NCBI GenBank assembly: GCA_009829735.1
Contig: CM020619.1
Coordinates: 33,706,283-33,770,282, forward strand
Length of the DNA: 64,000 nucleotides
From: Pyropia yezoensis
Lineage: Eukaryota > Rhodophyta > Bangiophyceae > Bangiales > Bangiaceae
Direction of reading: 5' to 3'
Shown here piece by piece: positions 1 to 10,100 of this stretch (its first letter is position 1; each line of letters begins with the position of its first letter). A model generated the notes under the pieces. The model worked only from the letters and a program-made list of their open reading frames with translations. It did not search any database and had not been told where the DNA came from. A program made the position numbers and the translations under genes.

Positions 1-1523
1 TGCGGTGATGAAACACCAGCAGCACGTCCGCCCCCGAGAGGTAGCTCATGAAGAGGCAGAGCAAGGAGAGAACGCCAAAGTAGAGGTTGCTCAACACCAG
101 GTAGTGCGAGATAGTCATCGTCTTGAGGTGCGAGTTGAGCTTCATCGCTGCTGACACAAACAGCACCATGGGGAAGAGGATGATAATATAAAAGAGGATG
201 CCACCATAAAATGGTGACGACTTGATCAGAGGCATGTAGGTCTGCACCCGCTCCTTCACCTCCTCCACGACGCGGGCGTTGAGGTTCGACGCCTCCTCAA
301 AGCCCTCAAAAAGCGGACCGAGCGCGTGGGTGGTCTTGATGAGCGTTCCCTGCACCAGAGGGGGCAGCTGCTTTGCCTGCATCTCCACCCAGTTGGTCAT
401 GCCGCGGTCCTTGAACTGGAGCACCAGCTGCACATACTGCTCGGTCAACTCCTGTGATACGAAATCGGTTAAGGGCGACAACGCAGGGCGGGACCAAGAG
501 CACCACAACATCCACACCACCGCCAACGATCAGCCGTCCGTCAGAGGTAAGAGCAAACACAGCAGAGAAAGTTAGACGAATGTTCACACGAGCACTGACA
601 CATCCACAAGCAACGCAAACCCCCAACGAAAAGGTGGCACTTCCCAACCGCCAACCAGAGTTCAACCGCGCGCGGCGCCGCGCGGGACAATCCCCACGTA
701 CAGTGATGTTGTGCTCGAGCTGCTGCGCCATCTGCCCATTCTCCACTGCCACCTCCTTGAGCTGACCCAGCCGCTTGTGGTACTGAGGCAGCTCCTTGCG
801 CAGCGCCTCGAGCTTTTGGCTCTCATCCGCCCGCAGCTTGGCCGTAAAGTCCACCTGGTAGGCGGCACTGTCGCGCCGCTCCTTCGCCACATCAACATCC
901 AGCTTGGCAGAGTGCGCCTCGTACTTGTGCGTCTTGATGATGTGGGCCTTGGTGGCCAGCTCCGCCCGCAACAGGTGCACCTTTTTGAGAATATGCACTT
1001 TCTGTTCTAGCGCCGCCTGCTGCGCGTGGATGTTGGCGTTGGCCTTGCTCACCGACGCGTCCAGCTGGCTGATCTTGGCGTCCACGTCGGTGGTGGTGTC
1101 GTCGATGCCCGGCTCGCCATCGTTGCCGCCGCCCGGCCCACCGCCGCCGCCGTCATCTTCCGCGGCGTCATTGGCACCCGCGGCGGCGTCATCATCCCCG
1201 TCGCCGCCGCCACCGCCATCGACCCCGTCGGCGGTAGTGTTATCGTCCCCATCAGCACCGGGCGCACCGCCGCTACCACTGTTGGCCTCGTCGAGCTGTT
1301 TGGCCGCCTCCGATGCGGGCGAGCCGCCCTTACCTTCCCCGCCGCCTCCCCCCGCAGCAGCCACCCCCACCGGGGGCACCGCCAGCAGCACCACCGCCAC
1401 CGCGAGAAGCAGGGCCACCCCCGCCGCCACCACCACCCCCCGCGGGGACCGGCGAGTGCGGCAGCGGGGACACGCGCGGGGCAGGGCCATAGTGGCCGGC
1501 GCCCGTCGGCGGCGAATGAACAA
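1..1523 (-). CDS. Coiled-coil membrane protein, spliced, 3' end beyond the window
   Basis: I do not recognise the family. Two exons are visible: 702-1523 (274 codons from the first ATG) and 1-451 (150 codons, continuing off the left edge), joined in phase 0. Residues 1-28 are Arg-rich, and 29-57 form a hydrophobic signal-anchor. Residues 58-147 are a Gly/Asp-rich linker. About 148-270 is a charged, Ala/Leu/Lys/Glu-rich coiled coil, followed by an N-glycosylation sequon (N-I-T, 272-274). Exon 2 supplies two strong membrane segments at about 355-376 and 388-412. The shape is that of a secretory-pathway membrane protein with a luminal or extracellular coiled coil. A second ATG at codon 12 is an alternative start. 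The reading of exon 2 depends on the intron call. Exon 2 has lower GC than the surrounding DNA, as expected of constrained coding sequence. Confidence 0.7.
452..701 (-). other. GT-AG intron (250 nt) in the coiled-coil membrane protein gene
   Basis: On the minus strand the exon ends ...AACATCACT and the next bases are GTACGT, a near-consensus donor at 701-696. The acceptor reads TATCACAG followed by GAGTTGACC, with AG at 453-452. Reading through without splicing gives Arg/Gly-rich, low-quality protein and then a stop, whereas the spliced frame gives helical sequence and two membrane spans. This is the clearest intron in the window. Confidence 0.75.
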
Positions 1524-1873
1524 GATACAAACAAGGGGGGGGCCGCCCTCAGAACCGCCCCCCGCCCCGCCCGCCCGTCCGCCCGCCCGCCCGTGCTAGC
1601 CACCCACACCTCCACCAGAGGTGACCCGCACGAGCCTACGAACAGGGGGAGGTAAAAAGAAAGGAATAGAGGGTTTCTAGCGTCCCACCAGAGGGGAGAG
1701 ACGGCGGCGCAGGGAGACTGGCGACAAAAACAGATAAGGATCAGAGCAGTGGCTGGCCTGGAAAGCTGGCCGGAGGGCCCTCAGCGGGATACGGCACCAA
1801 CGGCGACGCGGGTGAAGGGGGCGAGTGAGGATGGTGGAGAGCGGTAGGAATGGCGGTCGGGAAGGAGGAGGGA

Positions 1874-1874
<1 letters not shown>

Positions 1875-1903
<29 letters not shown>
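1875..1903 (+). repeat. Poly-G tract, 29 nt
   Basis: An uninterrupted run of G on the plus strand in non-coding spacer. It belongs to a set of six runs of at least 21 G in this window, all on the plus strand. Confidence 0.9.
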
Positions 1904-1906
<3 letters not shown>

Positions 1907-2816
1907 CGTCGATGGTTACTTCAAACTGTAGCGGAGGGGAGACACGAGGGAGTGCGCGGCAGAGCGGGACGCGCTGCCCACAGCGCGGCGGGTGCAGCCG
2001 CCCGACGGGATACCCCGCGGCCGGGGTAGGAGGGGGAGGTGGCACTCGGCACTAACCAGGCCGGGGCGGTGGCGGGTGGCACACGACCAGGCCGAGATGG
2101 GGAAGGGGAAGGGCAGCGGTCCCGCAGGCGACGGCCGTCGACGCAAGCAAAGCGGGGACGACGGGCGGGTGTGCGCCGTAGGCCGCCTAGCTAGGCAGCC
2201 AACGCCAGCCGTCTGGCTGACCCACGGCGGCGTCTGGGGCGGTTGTGCTGAGACTGGCGCCGCAGCCCCTCCTCTCAATCGCGCACCCCGTCGCCCAATC
2301 GGTGCTCTCGGGGGGGCAGCTGTCAGAGTGACCAGCCGCATTGGGGAGCGGGCGTGTGGGCAAGCGGACATTGCTGTCAGCGGGTTGGGCTAAGCGCTCC
2401 TATTTACCTATCGCACCGCGTGCCGTTCCCCGTCGCGCCACGCACCGCCCACGACGGGGAACGCTGCCGTCGCCACTCTTCCCGGTGCGACGGGCCTTGG
2501 CCAGGCCGCTCGCATGGCCGCCTGGCCGCCTGGCCGCTAGGTCGCCTGCCCGCGCGCCGGTCATCGCGGCCGTCCCTCCCCCCCCGCCTTCGCCCCACCC
2601 CCCACCCTGCCTCCGCCTCCCCCCTTCCCCCCCCCGGCCCCAAACGCGTGCCTGGCCGCGTCCATCGCCGCCAGGGGCCGCCAGGCGTTCTTGGTCTGGC
2701 ATGCTGTTGGGGTGAGCGGCGGCGGCGTCACGACGGGGTCGACCGCCGCCGCCGCCCCAGACCGCCGGCATGGTGAGACAGGTGGGTGGCTCTGAGGCGA
2801 TGGGGATGGGGGCGAT

Positions 2817-2840
2817 GGGGGGGGGGGGGGGGGGGGGGGG
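2817..2840 (+). repeat. Poly-G tract, 24 nt
   Basis: An uninterrupted G run on the plus strand, flanked by GATGGGGATGG-type purine repeats. Confidence 0.9.
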
Positions 2841-3730
2841 TTGGGGATGGCGATTGAAATGGGGATGGAGATGGGGATGGGGGCGGTGAGGCCGTGGCGG
2901 TCGTTGTTGCCATGTGTCTTTGCCTGTTGGAGCTGCGGCGGGGTGGTGTGTGGCGCTTGGCCAGTGACGGCGGGCCGCCACGGGAGCTCAGGGAACAGGG
3001 TGGGGGGGGGGGGCGGGCCCGGGGTGGTGTGCGCCGCCGGGTCATTGTCTGCGCGAGACGCGCAATGGCGGTGGGGTGTCGACGGCGGTTGCGACGCCAG
3101 CCGCGGTGGTGCGGCGGCGACGATGGCGTCGTCGGTGGAGAAGCGTCGGCGGCCAGCGCGCAAGCCCGCGGCGACAAAGCGGCGACGCGCCAGCGCGTTG
3201 CCGCCCCGCCCCTGCCCTTGCCACCCGCCTCCCCCCCCCCCGCCGGCCTGCCGCCCCCCACCCTCTCCCCGGCCGCGTGGGTGCGAGCCTGGCGGCGGGC
3301 AAGCACCGGCCGCCCGCAGGGCGCCCCACCTGCGCCGCGCCTCCGCCCTCTGCCCTCGGCCGCCTACGTCCCGGCCGCCGCCCGCTGTGGCGGCTGCGCC
3401 CACCTGGTGTTGCGCCAGAGTGGAGGACGCCCGCGCGAGGCCGCCGCCCTCCTGCCTTGCTCCCCCCCCTCCTTTCATCTCGCACCCCCGCCCCGCTCGC
3501 ACCTCCCACCCCTGCGAGCCAGCCATGGCAACAAAAACCGGCCGCAAGCCCCAGACACCAGTACGTTTGATGCATGTCGCCGTCTCTGCCGCGCCCCACC
3601 CCCCCGCCACGCCACCGAGTACCCTCTTTCCTCACTCAAAAAAACGGAGGCAGAGACGGCAGACATCAGTCCACGCACACCCCTTCCCTCCCCCTCCTCC
3701 CCCACCCCATCCCACGCTCCCGCCCTCCCC

Positions 3731-3959
3731 TCAGCCCCGTCCCCGGGGTTTGCGGCCTGGCCGCGACGCCCGCCGGGCGGCGCGGGCGGCGCGGTCGACC
3801 AGCTTGGCGCGCACCCACTCGGCCTGAAGGGCGGCGAGCGCGAGCCCCCGGTTGGCGGGCGCCGCCGCCGCGGCGGCCGCCGCGCCCGCCGCCGCGGCCG
3901 TCGCCGCAGCCACCTTGGGGTCCATTGGTGGCGGCGGGGGGGGGGGCGTCGGCGAAGGG

Positions 3960-3994
<35 letters not shown>

Positions 3995-6190
3995 GGACGC
4001 CGCCGAAGCCGCCGCCGAAGCCGCCGCCGCCGCCTCGGACGCTGACACCGGGCGGCGGGCGGCGGCCACACCCCCTCCCGCGTCGGCCGCCGCCGCCGCG
4101 GCGGGTGGCCGCGGCGGGGCGGTGCCACGTCGTGGTGCCGACCGCGAAAAGGGGGGGGCAAGCGCCGCCGCGACGGGCGACGGCGGGTCGTAGTCCCCAT
4201 CGTACGGGTCCTCTTCCCCGACGGGCAGCGGCGGTGGGTGTGCGCCCGCGGGGAAGGCGCCGCCCCAACCTGCCGCCGCCTCGCCGCCGCCGCCGCCGCC
4301 CCGACCAGGCCCTGCGGGCGCGCCATGCCACGCCCCCGTCCCCACTGTCGCGCCCAGCGGCACCCCCCGCGGCATCCGTGCCGAGGCGCCCCCCCCGCCG
4401 CCGCGGCCGGAACGCCGCAGGGACGTTGCGTGTCCCCCGGTCGTAGCCGCCATGGCCGCGACACGTCCAGCGCTTCCGACCCGGCCACGGCCGCCGCCAG
4501 CGCGGCCGCCGACGCCGACACCACCGGCGCCACCGGCGGCTCCTGCGGGGCCGGCCGCCGGCGCGGCCGCGGCCCTACCCCGCCCCCGCCCCCGCCCCCG
4601 GCCCCGCCCCGCCGGCCGTGCCATAGCGGCACAGACGGCAAGCGCAGCCTCTACTGCCGCCGCGGGGGCGGTGCGGCGGGCATCCAGCTCCGCTGCTGCG
4701 TCTGGCAGTGGCGCCCCCCCCGCGGGCGCAGGGGAATTGTCAGTCCCCACCGAGCCAGCGGCACCGGCTACGGGGCTCCCCCGAGGCCGCCCACGACCGC
4801 GGCCGCGGGCACGGCCGGCGCCGCGGCCGGCGCTGGCGCCGATGCCGACGTCACCCGCGCCAGAGAGCCCAGCGTCGCCGCCGCCATGAGCCACCGCCGC
4901 CGCTGGCACGCCACCTCCCCCACCCAGCGACACTACAGCAGGCCCCCCGCCAAACGCCACGGCCGCGTTGGCAGGATTTTGGGCGGCCCAAAGCGGGGCT
5001 GCGGGGACGACGTTCCCCACCACGCCCCCATTGGACGCCGCCGCAGCCGCCGCAGGGAGCCCCGCACCACCCCCCCCCGATGGCAACAGGGGCGTACCGC
5101 CCCACCAGCCCGCCATCCCCGGCGTGGGCGCGATGCGCGCGAGCGGCCGCCCCCCCCCGCTCGCGACAGGGTAGGCCGACGGCGGCGGGTGCGGCGGGTG
5201 GGGCGGGTGCGGCGGGTGCGACAAGTGAGGCGGGTGCGGCGCGTGAGACGGGAGCGAAGGGTGCGGCGGGTGCGACGGGTGCGGCGGGTGCGACGGGTGC
5301 GGCGGGTGCGCGGGCGCCAGCGGCGCCAGCGGTTGCAGCGGCTGCATCGGCAGGGGCAACCGCGGCGGCACGACCGCCGTGGCGGCACCGGCGGGCGCCA
5401 GCGCGGGCGACGCCAGGTACGAGGACGGCGCCCACCCCCAGCCGCTGCCCCCGCCACCCGGCAAGGCGGGCGCGAGGGCGGGCGCCAGGAGGGGGCGCCC
5501 GCCCTGCCGCCGGGCCGCGGCGGCGGCAGCCGCCCCCCCCCGGCGGGCCGCTGGCCCAGCCGAGGATGGCGGCGCGGCGGGCGCCCGCCCCGCCCCAACC
5601 TCGGGCACCACCTCCCCACGGGCCACGGCGGCGGCCCGACGGGCGGCTTCCCGCGCCACCACCACGGCCTGCCGGCGGGCACGGTCAGCGAGCTTGTCTG
5701 CCACCCAGGCGGCCTGCGCGGCAGCAAGCTCCGCCTTGGCCGCTGCCTCTGCCGCCGCAGCCGCCGCATCGGGACTGGCGGGAGCAGCACCAGCCGCCTC
5801 TGACCCTTGCGCCGCCACCCCTCCCTCAGCCGCCCCCTCTGTCGGCGCCGCCACCGCCCCCGCCGCCCCCGCCCCCGCCGCCCCCGCCGCCCCCGCCGCC
5901 GGTGTGGGCGTCGTGGCGCCTGCCGCAGCAACGGCAGCGTCCTCGTCGGCAACGCTGCCGCCGTCCCCGCCGCCGGGTGACGCGGTCGCCTCAGCCGCCG
6001 ACGACGGCCCGGCGGCGGCGCTCTCCCCCCCCTCGCCACTGCTGCCACCACCGCCGCCGCCGTCACCAGGCGGAGGCGACGACGCCTTGGCCCGCTTCGT
6101 TGGCGGCGCTGACGCGGCGGGCGGCGACGACGCCACCCCGCCCACCGCCCCCGCCCGCGGGCGCCGGGCGGTCACCGTCGGCGACGGCAT
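3731..6190 (-). CDS. Ala/Gly/Pro-rich protein with basic GRGRG tracts and a duplicated helical motif, probably nuclear
   Basis: An 819-aa frame from the ATG at 6190. The frame stays open upstream to 6655, but that part is Arg/Pro-rich. I chose 6190 because compositionally normal sequence begins there. A possible nuclear localisation signal (PPTKRAKASS) follows near residue 25. Two basic Gly-Arg tracts (RGRGRGRPRG, GRGRGRGRGR) resemble AT-hook or RGG nucleic-acid-binding segments. A His-Pro-Pro repeat lies between them. Residues coded at about 5660-5745 (LAAAQAAWVADKLADRA) and again at the extreme C-terminus near 3770-3860 (LAALQAEWVRAKLVDRA) are two copies of one amphipathic motif. That repetition is the best evidence that this frame, not the long opposing frames, is real. 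The family is not recognised; a chromatin or RNA-binding role is inference only. Confidence 0.5.
5165..5325. repeat. Short tandem repeat coding for His-Pro-Pro units
   Basis: On the plus strand, GCGGGTGCGACGGGTGCGGC-like units of 15-18 nt recur about eight times with substitutions. Read on the minus strand in the Ala/Gly/Pro-rich gene they give HPPHPS-type repeats. The repeat is in frame with that ORF, so length changes would mostly preserve it. Confidence 0.7.
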
Positions 6191-7103
6191 GGCGTGGCCT
6201 CGGCCAACGCCCAACGCGTCCCCGGGGCCGAGAGGGCCGGGAGGGGGAGAGAGGGGGGGGGGGGCGGGAGCGGGCGGAAAAGACCACACGAAAAGGGGGG
6301 CGGAGGCGGGTAGGAGGGATGCTTGGAAAAAAAGAGGCGTGCCGCCGTGCCAATCCCGCGCGCCCCCGTCGCCGCCCCACCACTGCCAAGGCCGGGTGGT
6401 AATGGTGCGGCGGGCACAGACCGGGGGGCGCGGCAGAGGCGCCCACGCTAACCAACGGAGGCGGCGGCAGCGGCAGCGGCGGCAGCGGCAACGGCGGGGG
6501 GGGGGGGGGGGACCGGCTCGGGGGGGCGGGAGGGGTGTGCGAGCGGAGCACGAGTGCGGTCGGCGGGGGGAGCGCGGAGGTGGCGGCGCCGCCGCGGTGG
6601 GGCGCGCGCGCGGGCACTGTCGGCTGCGCCGGCGCGCGCCGCGGGTTGGCTGCATGGGCCCAACGCATAGATAGGCAGCGCACGCACAAGTGGTCCACGT
6701 ATTGTGCGTCCCGTAAAAAGTGGACGTGCACGGGTCGTGCAGTGTGGGTTTGATTGGTCCAGTGGCCGATATTTGACATGATCACGACACGAGCACGTCC
6801 ACTTTTTACGGGACGCACTATAGCGCACGTGAGCAATTAACAAATACAATCAGGCGAGGTCGTGGATGGGTGGGTGCGGTTTGCCACGTGGAATGTCGGA
6901 CCGCTGTGTACTCGCTCGGCCCTCGCCGCGGCGCTCTTCGACCCCGACCCCCTCCGCGGGCGACGGACGGACCCCTGCTCGACCATCGCCGCCGCCGCCA
7001 CGCCTCGCCAGCGGGGGCGTGTCCGCCGCTCACCATCGCTTCCCTGCCCCCTCCCCCTCTTCCCCCCAGTGTTCTTCGCTCCTTCATCTTGTCTGCTTTC
7101 TCA
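6191..7103. promoter_or_regulatory. Divergent intergenic region between the Ala/Gly/Pro-rich gene and PRP5
   Basis: The two flanking genes are transcribed away from each other, so both promoters must lie here. The centre (about 6660-6850) has much lower GC than its surroundings. It contains a 26-bp inverted repeat and, within the loop, ATTGG, which is CCAAT on the other strand. No convincing TATA box is seen. Open frames continue through parts of the region on both strands but have shadow-like composition. Confidence 0.45.
6704..6818. repeat. 26-bp perfect inverted repeat with 63-nt loop
   Basis: The left arm 6704-6729 (starting GTGCGTCCCGTAAAAAGTGG) is the exact reverse complement of 6793-6818. 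Pairing resumes for three more bases after one mismatch. The position, between divergent genes, suits a palindromic binding site, a transcribed hairpin, or the remnant of a foldback element. Confidence 0.85.
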
Positions 7104-10100
7104 ATGGCCACCCCAGGGGGGCTGCCGACCCCCGACACGGGCGGGGTGCGCAAGCGCAAGCGCTCCCGCTTTTCGTCCCGCCCCCTGCCAGACGCTCGCG
7201 GCGGCGGCGGCGGCGGCGGCGGTAGCAGCGTCGGCGGCGGCAGCGGCAGCGGCAGCGGCAGCGGTGGCGGTCTAGCTGCTGGCGACGGTGTGGCCCGCCA
7301 CCAGCCGCTGCCGCCGTCAATCCCGTCGACGTCGGTTCCACCGCCACGCCCGCCGGGGGCGTTGCCGTCGGCGGTGGCCGCCGCAGGTGCACGGGGAGGG
7401 GCTGCCACGCCCCCTGCCGCCGCAGTCGGCGCCGTTGCGGCCGCCGTCATCCCCCCTGGCCTGCCAGCCGCCACAGCCGCGACGGCCGCCGCGGCCCCTG
7501 CCCGTGTCCCTTGGGCAGCAGCCCCCCCCCTCCCCTCCCCACCTCCCCCCGTTGCCCCCGCCGCTGCCGCTCCCCCTCCCGCGCCCAGCCGGTTTTCTCT
7601 CCCCGCCGCCCCCCGCGGCGGCTCATCGTTTGCGCCCCGCCGCCGCCTCCCGCCCGCCGCGGGGGGTGGCGCGGCGCCCGCCGCCGCCGGTCGCCTCGCG
7701 CGGCCGGGACGGCCGGCCGGTCGGGCGTCGCCGTTTGGGGGGCGGCCCCGCCCCGGGGCCGCCGCCGCCGGTGGAGCCGGTGGAGGTAGTGGTGGTGGTG
7801 GTGGCGGCGGCGGCGGCGGTTTTGTGGACGGCGGCAGCGGCGGCGACAGCGACGGGGGAGGCGGCCGCTTTGGCGGCGGCGGCGCGGCTGCTGCGGGTCC
7901 TGGCGGGCCCGCCGGGCGGCCGTCGCCTCGTGCGCCGGGGGTGGGGCTTGACGGTCGGCCGACGCCGCCACCACCGCCATTGCGGCCGCCGTCTGGTCGG
8001 CGCGGCCTCCCCGGTGGGGCGTCTGAGTCTGATGACGCAGACGACGGCCCGGGGGGGGGGGCGCGGCGACTGCGGCGGCGGCGGGTGGGGGCGCCGCCGG
8101 GGCGGTGGCGGCCGGGTGGGGGGGGGGGGGGGGGCAGCGGTGGTGGCGGCAGCAGCACAGATGACTCTGACGGCGGGGGTGGAGGCGGCGGGGAGGTGGG
8201 GTCGGCCGATGCCGCGCCGCCGGGTGCTGTGGATGCGGCCGCCGCCGCCGCCGCCGGCACTCCCGCTGCGCTCGTCGGCGTGGCTGCTTCGACACCGCCG
8301 CCACCGTCCGAAGAGGCGGACCCCCTCGACGCGTTTATGGTGGACGTGGTGTCTGCCGCGCACGCGGCGGCGGCGGCCACGGCCGTGGCCGACGCGGCGC
8401 GGCGGCCAGGCGAGGGTGGCGGGGGGGAGGCTGCACGCCGGGGGGGGGGGGACGGAACCTCCACGACTCCCGCTGCCGCCGCCGGTACGGGTGCACCCGC
8501 TGGGGAAGGGGGCGTCGCGGGCGTGCCCGATGGCGAACGCGCGGCCGCCGCCGCCGTCGGCGCTGCCGCCGACGGGGAGGATGGCGGCGATGCACCAGAC
8601 CCGCTGGCCTCGGACGACAGCGACGCGGGCGGTGGGCCTGGCGGTGGTGGAGGTGGGGGTGGCGGCGGCGGTGGCTACCTGGAGCGCTCCCGCAAGAAGC
8701 GGCCAACGTACGCGGCGGTGGACCACAGCACGATTGCGTACCCGCCCTTCCGCAAGGACCTGTACGTGGTCAACCCCGCGGTGGCGGCGCTCCCCCCCGC
8801 GGACGTGGCCCGCCTCCGCCGCGTCACGCTGGGGGGCATCCGCGTGCGCGGCCGCGGGTGCCCCGCGCCCATCACCGCGTGGGCCCACGCGGGGGTGTCG
8901 TCGGCAACCGCCGAGGTGCTCCGCCGCGCCAGCTACGCGGCACCCACCCCCGTGCAGGCGCAGGCCATCCCGGCGGTCATGGCCGGCCGCGACCTCATCG
9001 CGGTGGCCCGGACGGGGTCGGGCAAGACGCTCGCGTACCTGCTGCCGGCGGTTCGGCACCTGGCGGCACAGCCGGCGGTGGCGCCCGGCGAAGGGCCCGT
9101 CGTGCTGGTCATTGCGCCGACGCGGGAGCTGGCGGTGCAGATTGGCGCCGAGGCGCGGCGGCTGCTCCGGCCGGCCGGCCGCCGGTCGGCGGTTGCGTAC
9201 GGCGGGTCGGGGGTGCGCGCGCAGATTGGGGACCTCAAGCGCGGGGCGGACCTGCTCGTCGCCACCCCGGGGCGGCTGATTGACCTGCTCGCCATGAATG
9301 GGGGGCGCGTTACCAACCTTCGCCGCGTCACGATGGTCGTCCTCGACGAGGCGGACCGGATGTTTGACCTGGGCTTTGAGCCGCAGGTCAGCCGGGTCGT
9401 TGACAATGTGCGCCCCGACCGCCAGACGGTCATGTTTTCCGCCACCTTCCCGCCGCGCGTCGAGGCGCTTGCGCGGCGCATCCTGTCGACGCCGCTCGAG
9501 GTGGTTGTCGGTGGTCACTCGGTGGCGTCGGCCACGATTGAGCAGTACGTGGAGCTGCGTGCAGAGGACACCAAGCTCCGCCGCCTCCTCCAGCTCCTCG
9601 GCCTCTGGTACGACCGTGGCGCGACGCTGGTGTTTGTGGACCGCCAAGAGGCGGCCGACCGCATCGCGGGCGCCCTCCGCCGCGCCGGCTACACCGTCGA
9701 CGCGCTCCACGGGGGGATGGACCAGGGCGGGCGGGACGAGGCGCTGGGGCGCTTCCGGTCTGGGCGCGTCAAGGTGCTGGTCGCCACGTCCGTCGCCGCC
9801 CGGGGGCTTGACGTCCGGTCGCTGCGGCTGGTCGTCAACTATGACGTACCCAACCACTATGAAGACTATGTGCACCGGGTGGGCCGGACGGGGCGCGCGG
9901 GTCACCCAGGGACGGCCGTCACGTTTGTGACACCCGAGCAGGGCGCGTACGCGGGGGAGATTATCAAGGCCCTCGAGCTCAGCGCCCGCGCGGCGGTGGA
10001 GGAGGCGCGGGCGGCCATGGCAGAGGACGCCGACGGGGGGGGTGCAGGCGCCCCGGCCGGCGGCCGCAATGCAGAGGGAGGGAGTGCGCCGCCAGGGAAG

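Larger units (their letters stand above)
1524..3730. other. GC-rich spacer without a supportable gene
   Basis: This stretch separates the 5' end of the minus-strand membrane protein gene from the 3' end of the minus-strand Ala/Gly/Pro-rich gene. It should contain the promoter of the former next to 1523. Frames are open on both strands, but all translate to Arg/Pro/Gly runs typical of random GC-rich DNA. It holds two long poly-G tracts (29 and 24 nt) and purine-rich stretches. Confidence 0.6.

Noticed and set aside
2841-4045. Plus-strand frames of 330-380 codons in the spacer upstream of the Ala/Gly/Pro-rich gene's 3' end
   Set aside because: They start in GATGGGGAT repeats and run into Arg/Pro low-complexity sequence, with no domain and no support.
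5165-5325. CRISPR-like array
   Set aside because: The units are contiguous, degenerate and in frame with a coding sequence. There are no unique spacers and the genome is eukaryotic.
4238-6402. Plus-strand frames of 430-560 codons opposite the Ala/Gly/Pro-rich gene
   Set aside because: They read as Arg/Pro/Gly runs or as the complement of the Ala/Gly codons. The minus frame has a nuclear-signal-like segment and an internal motif repeat.
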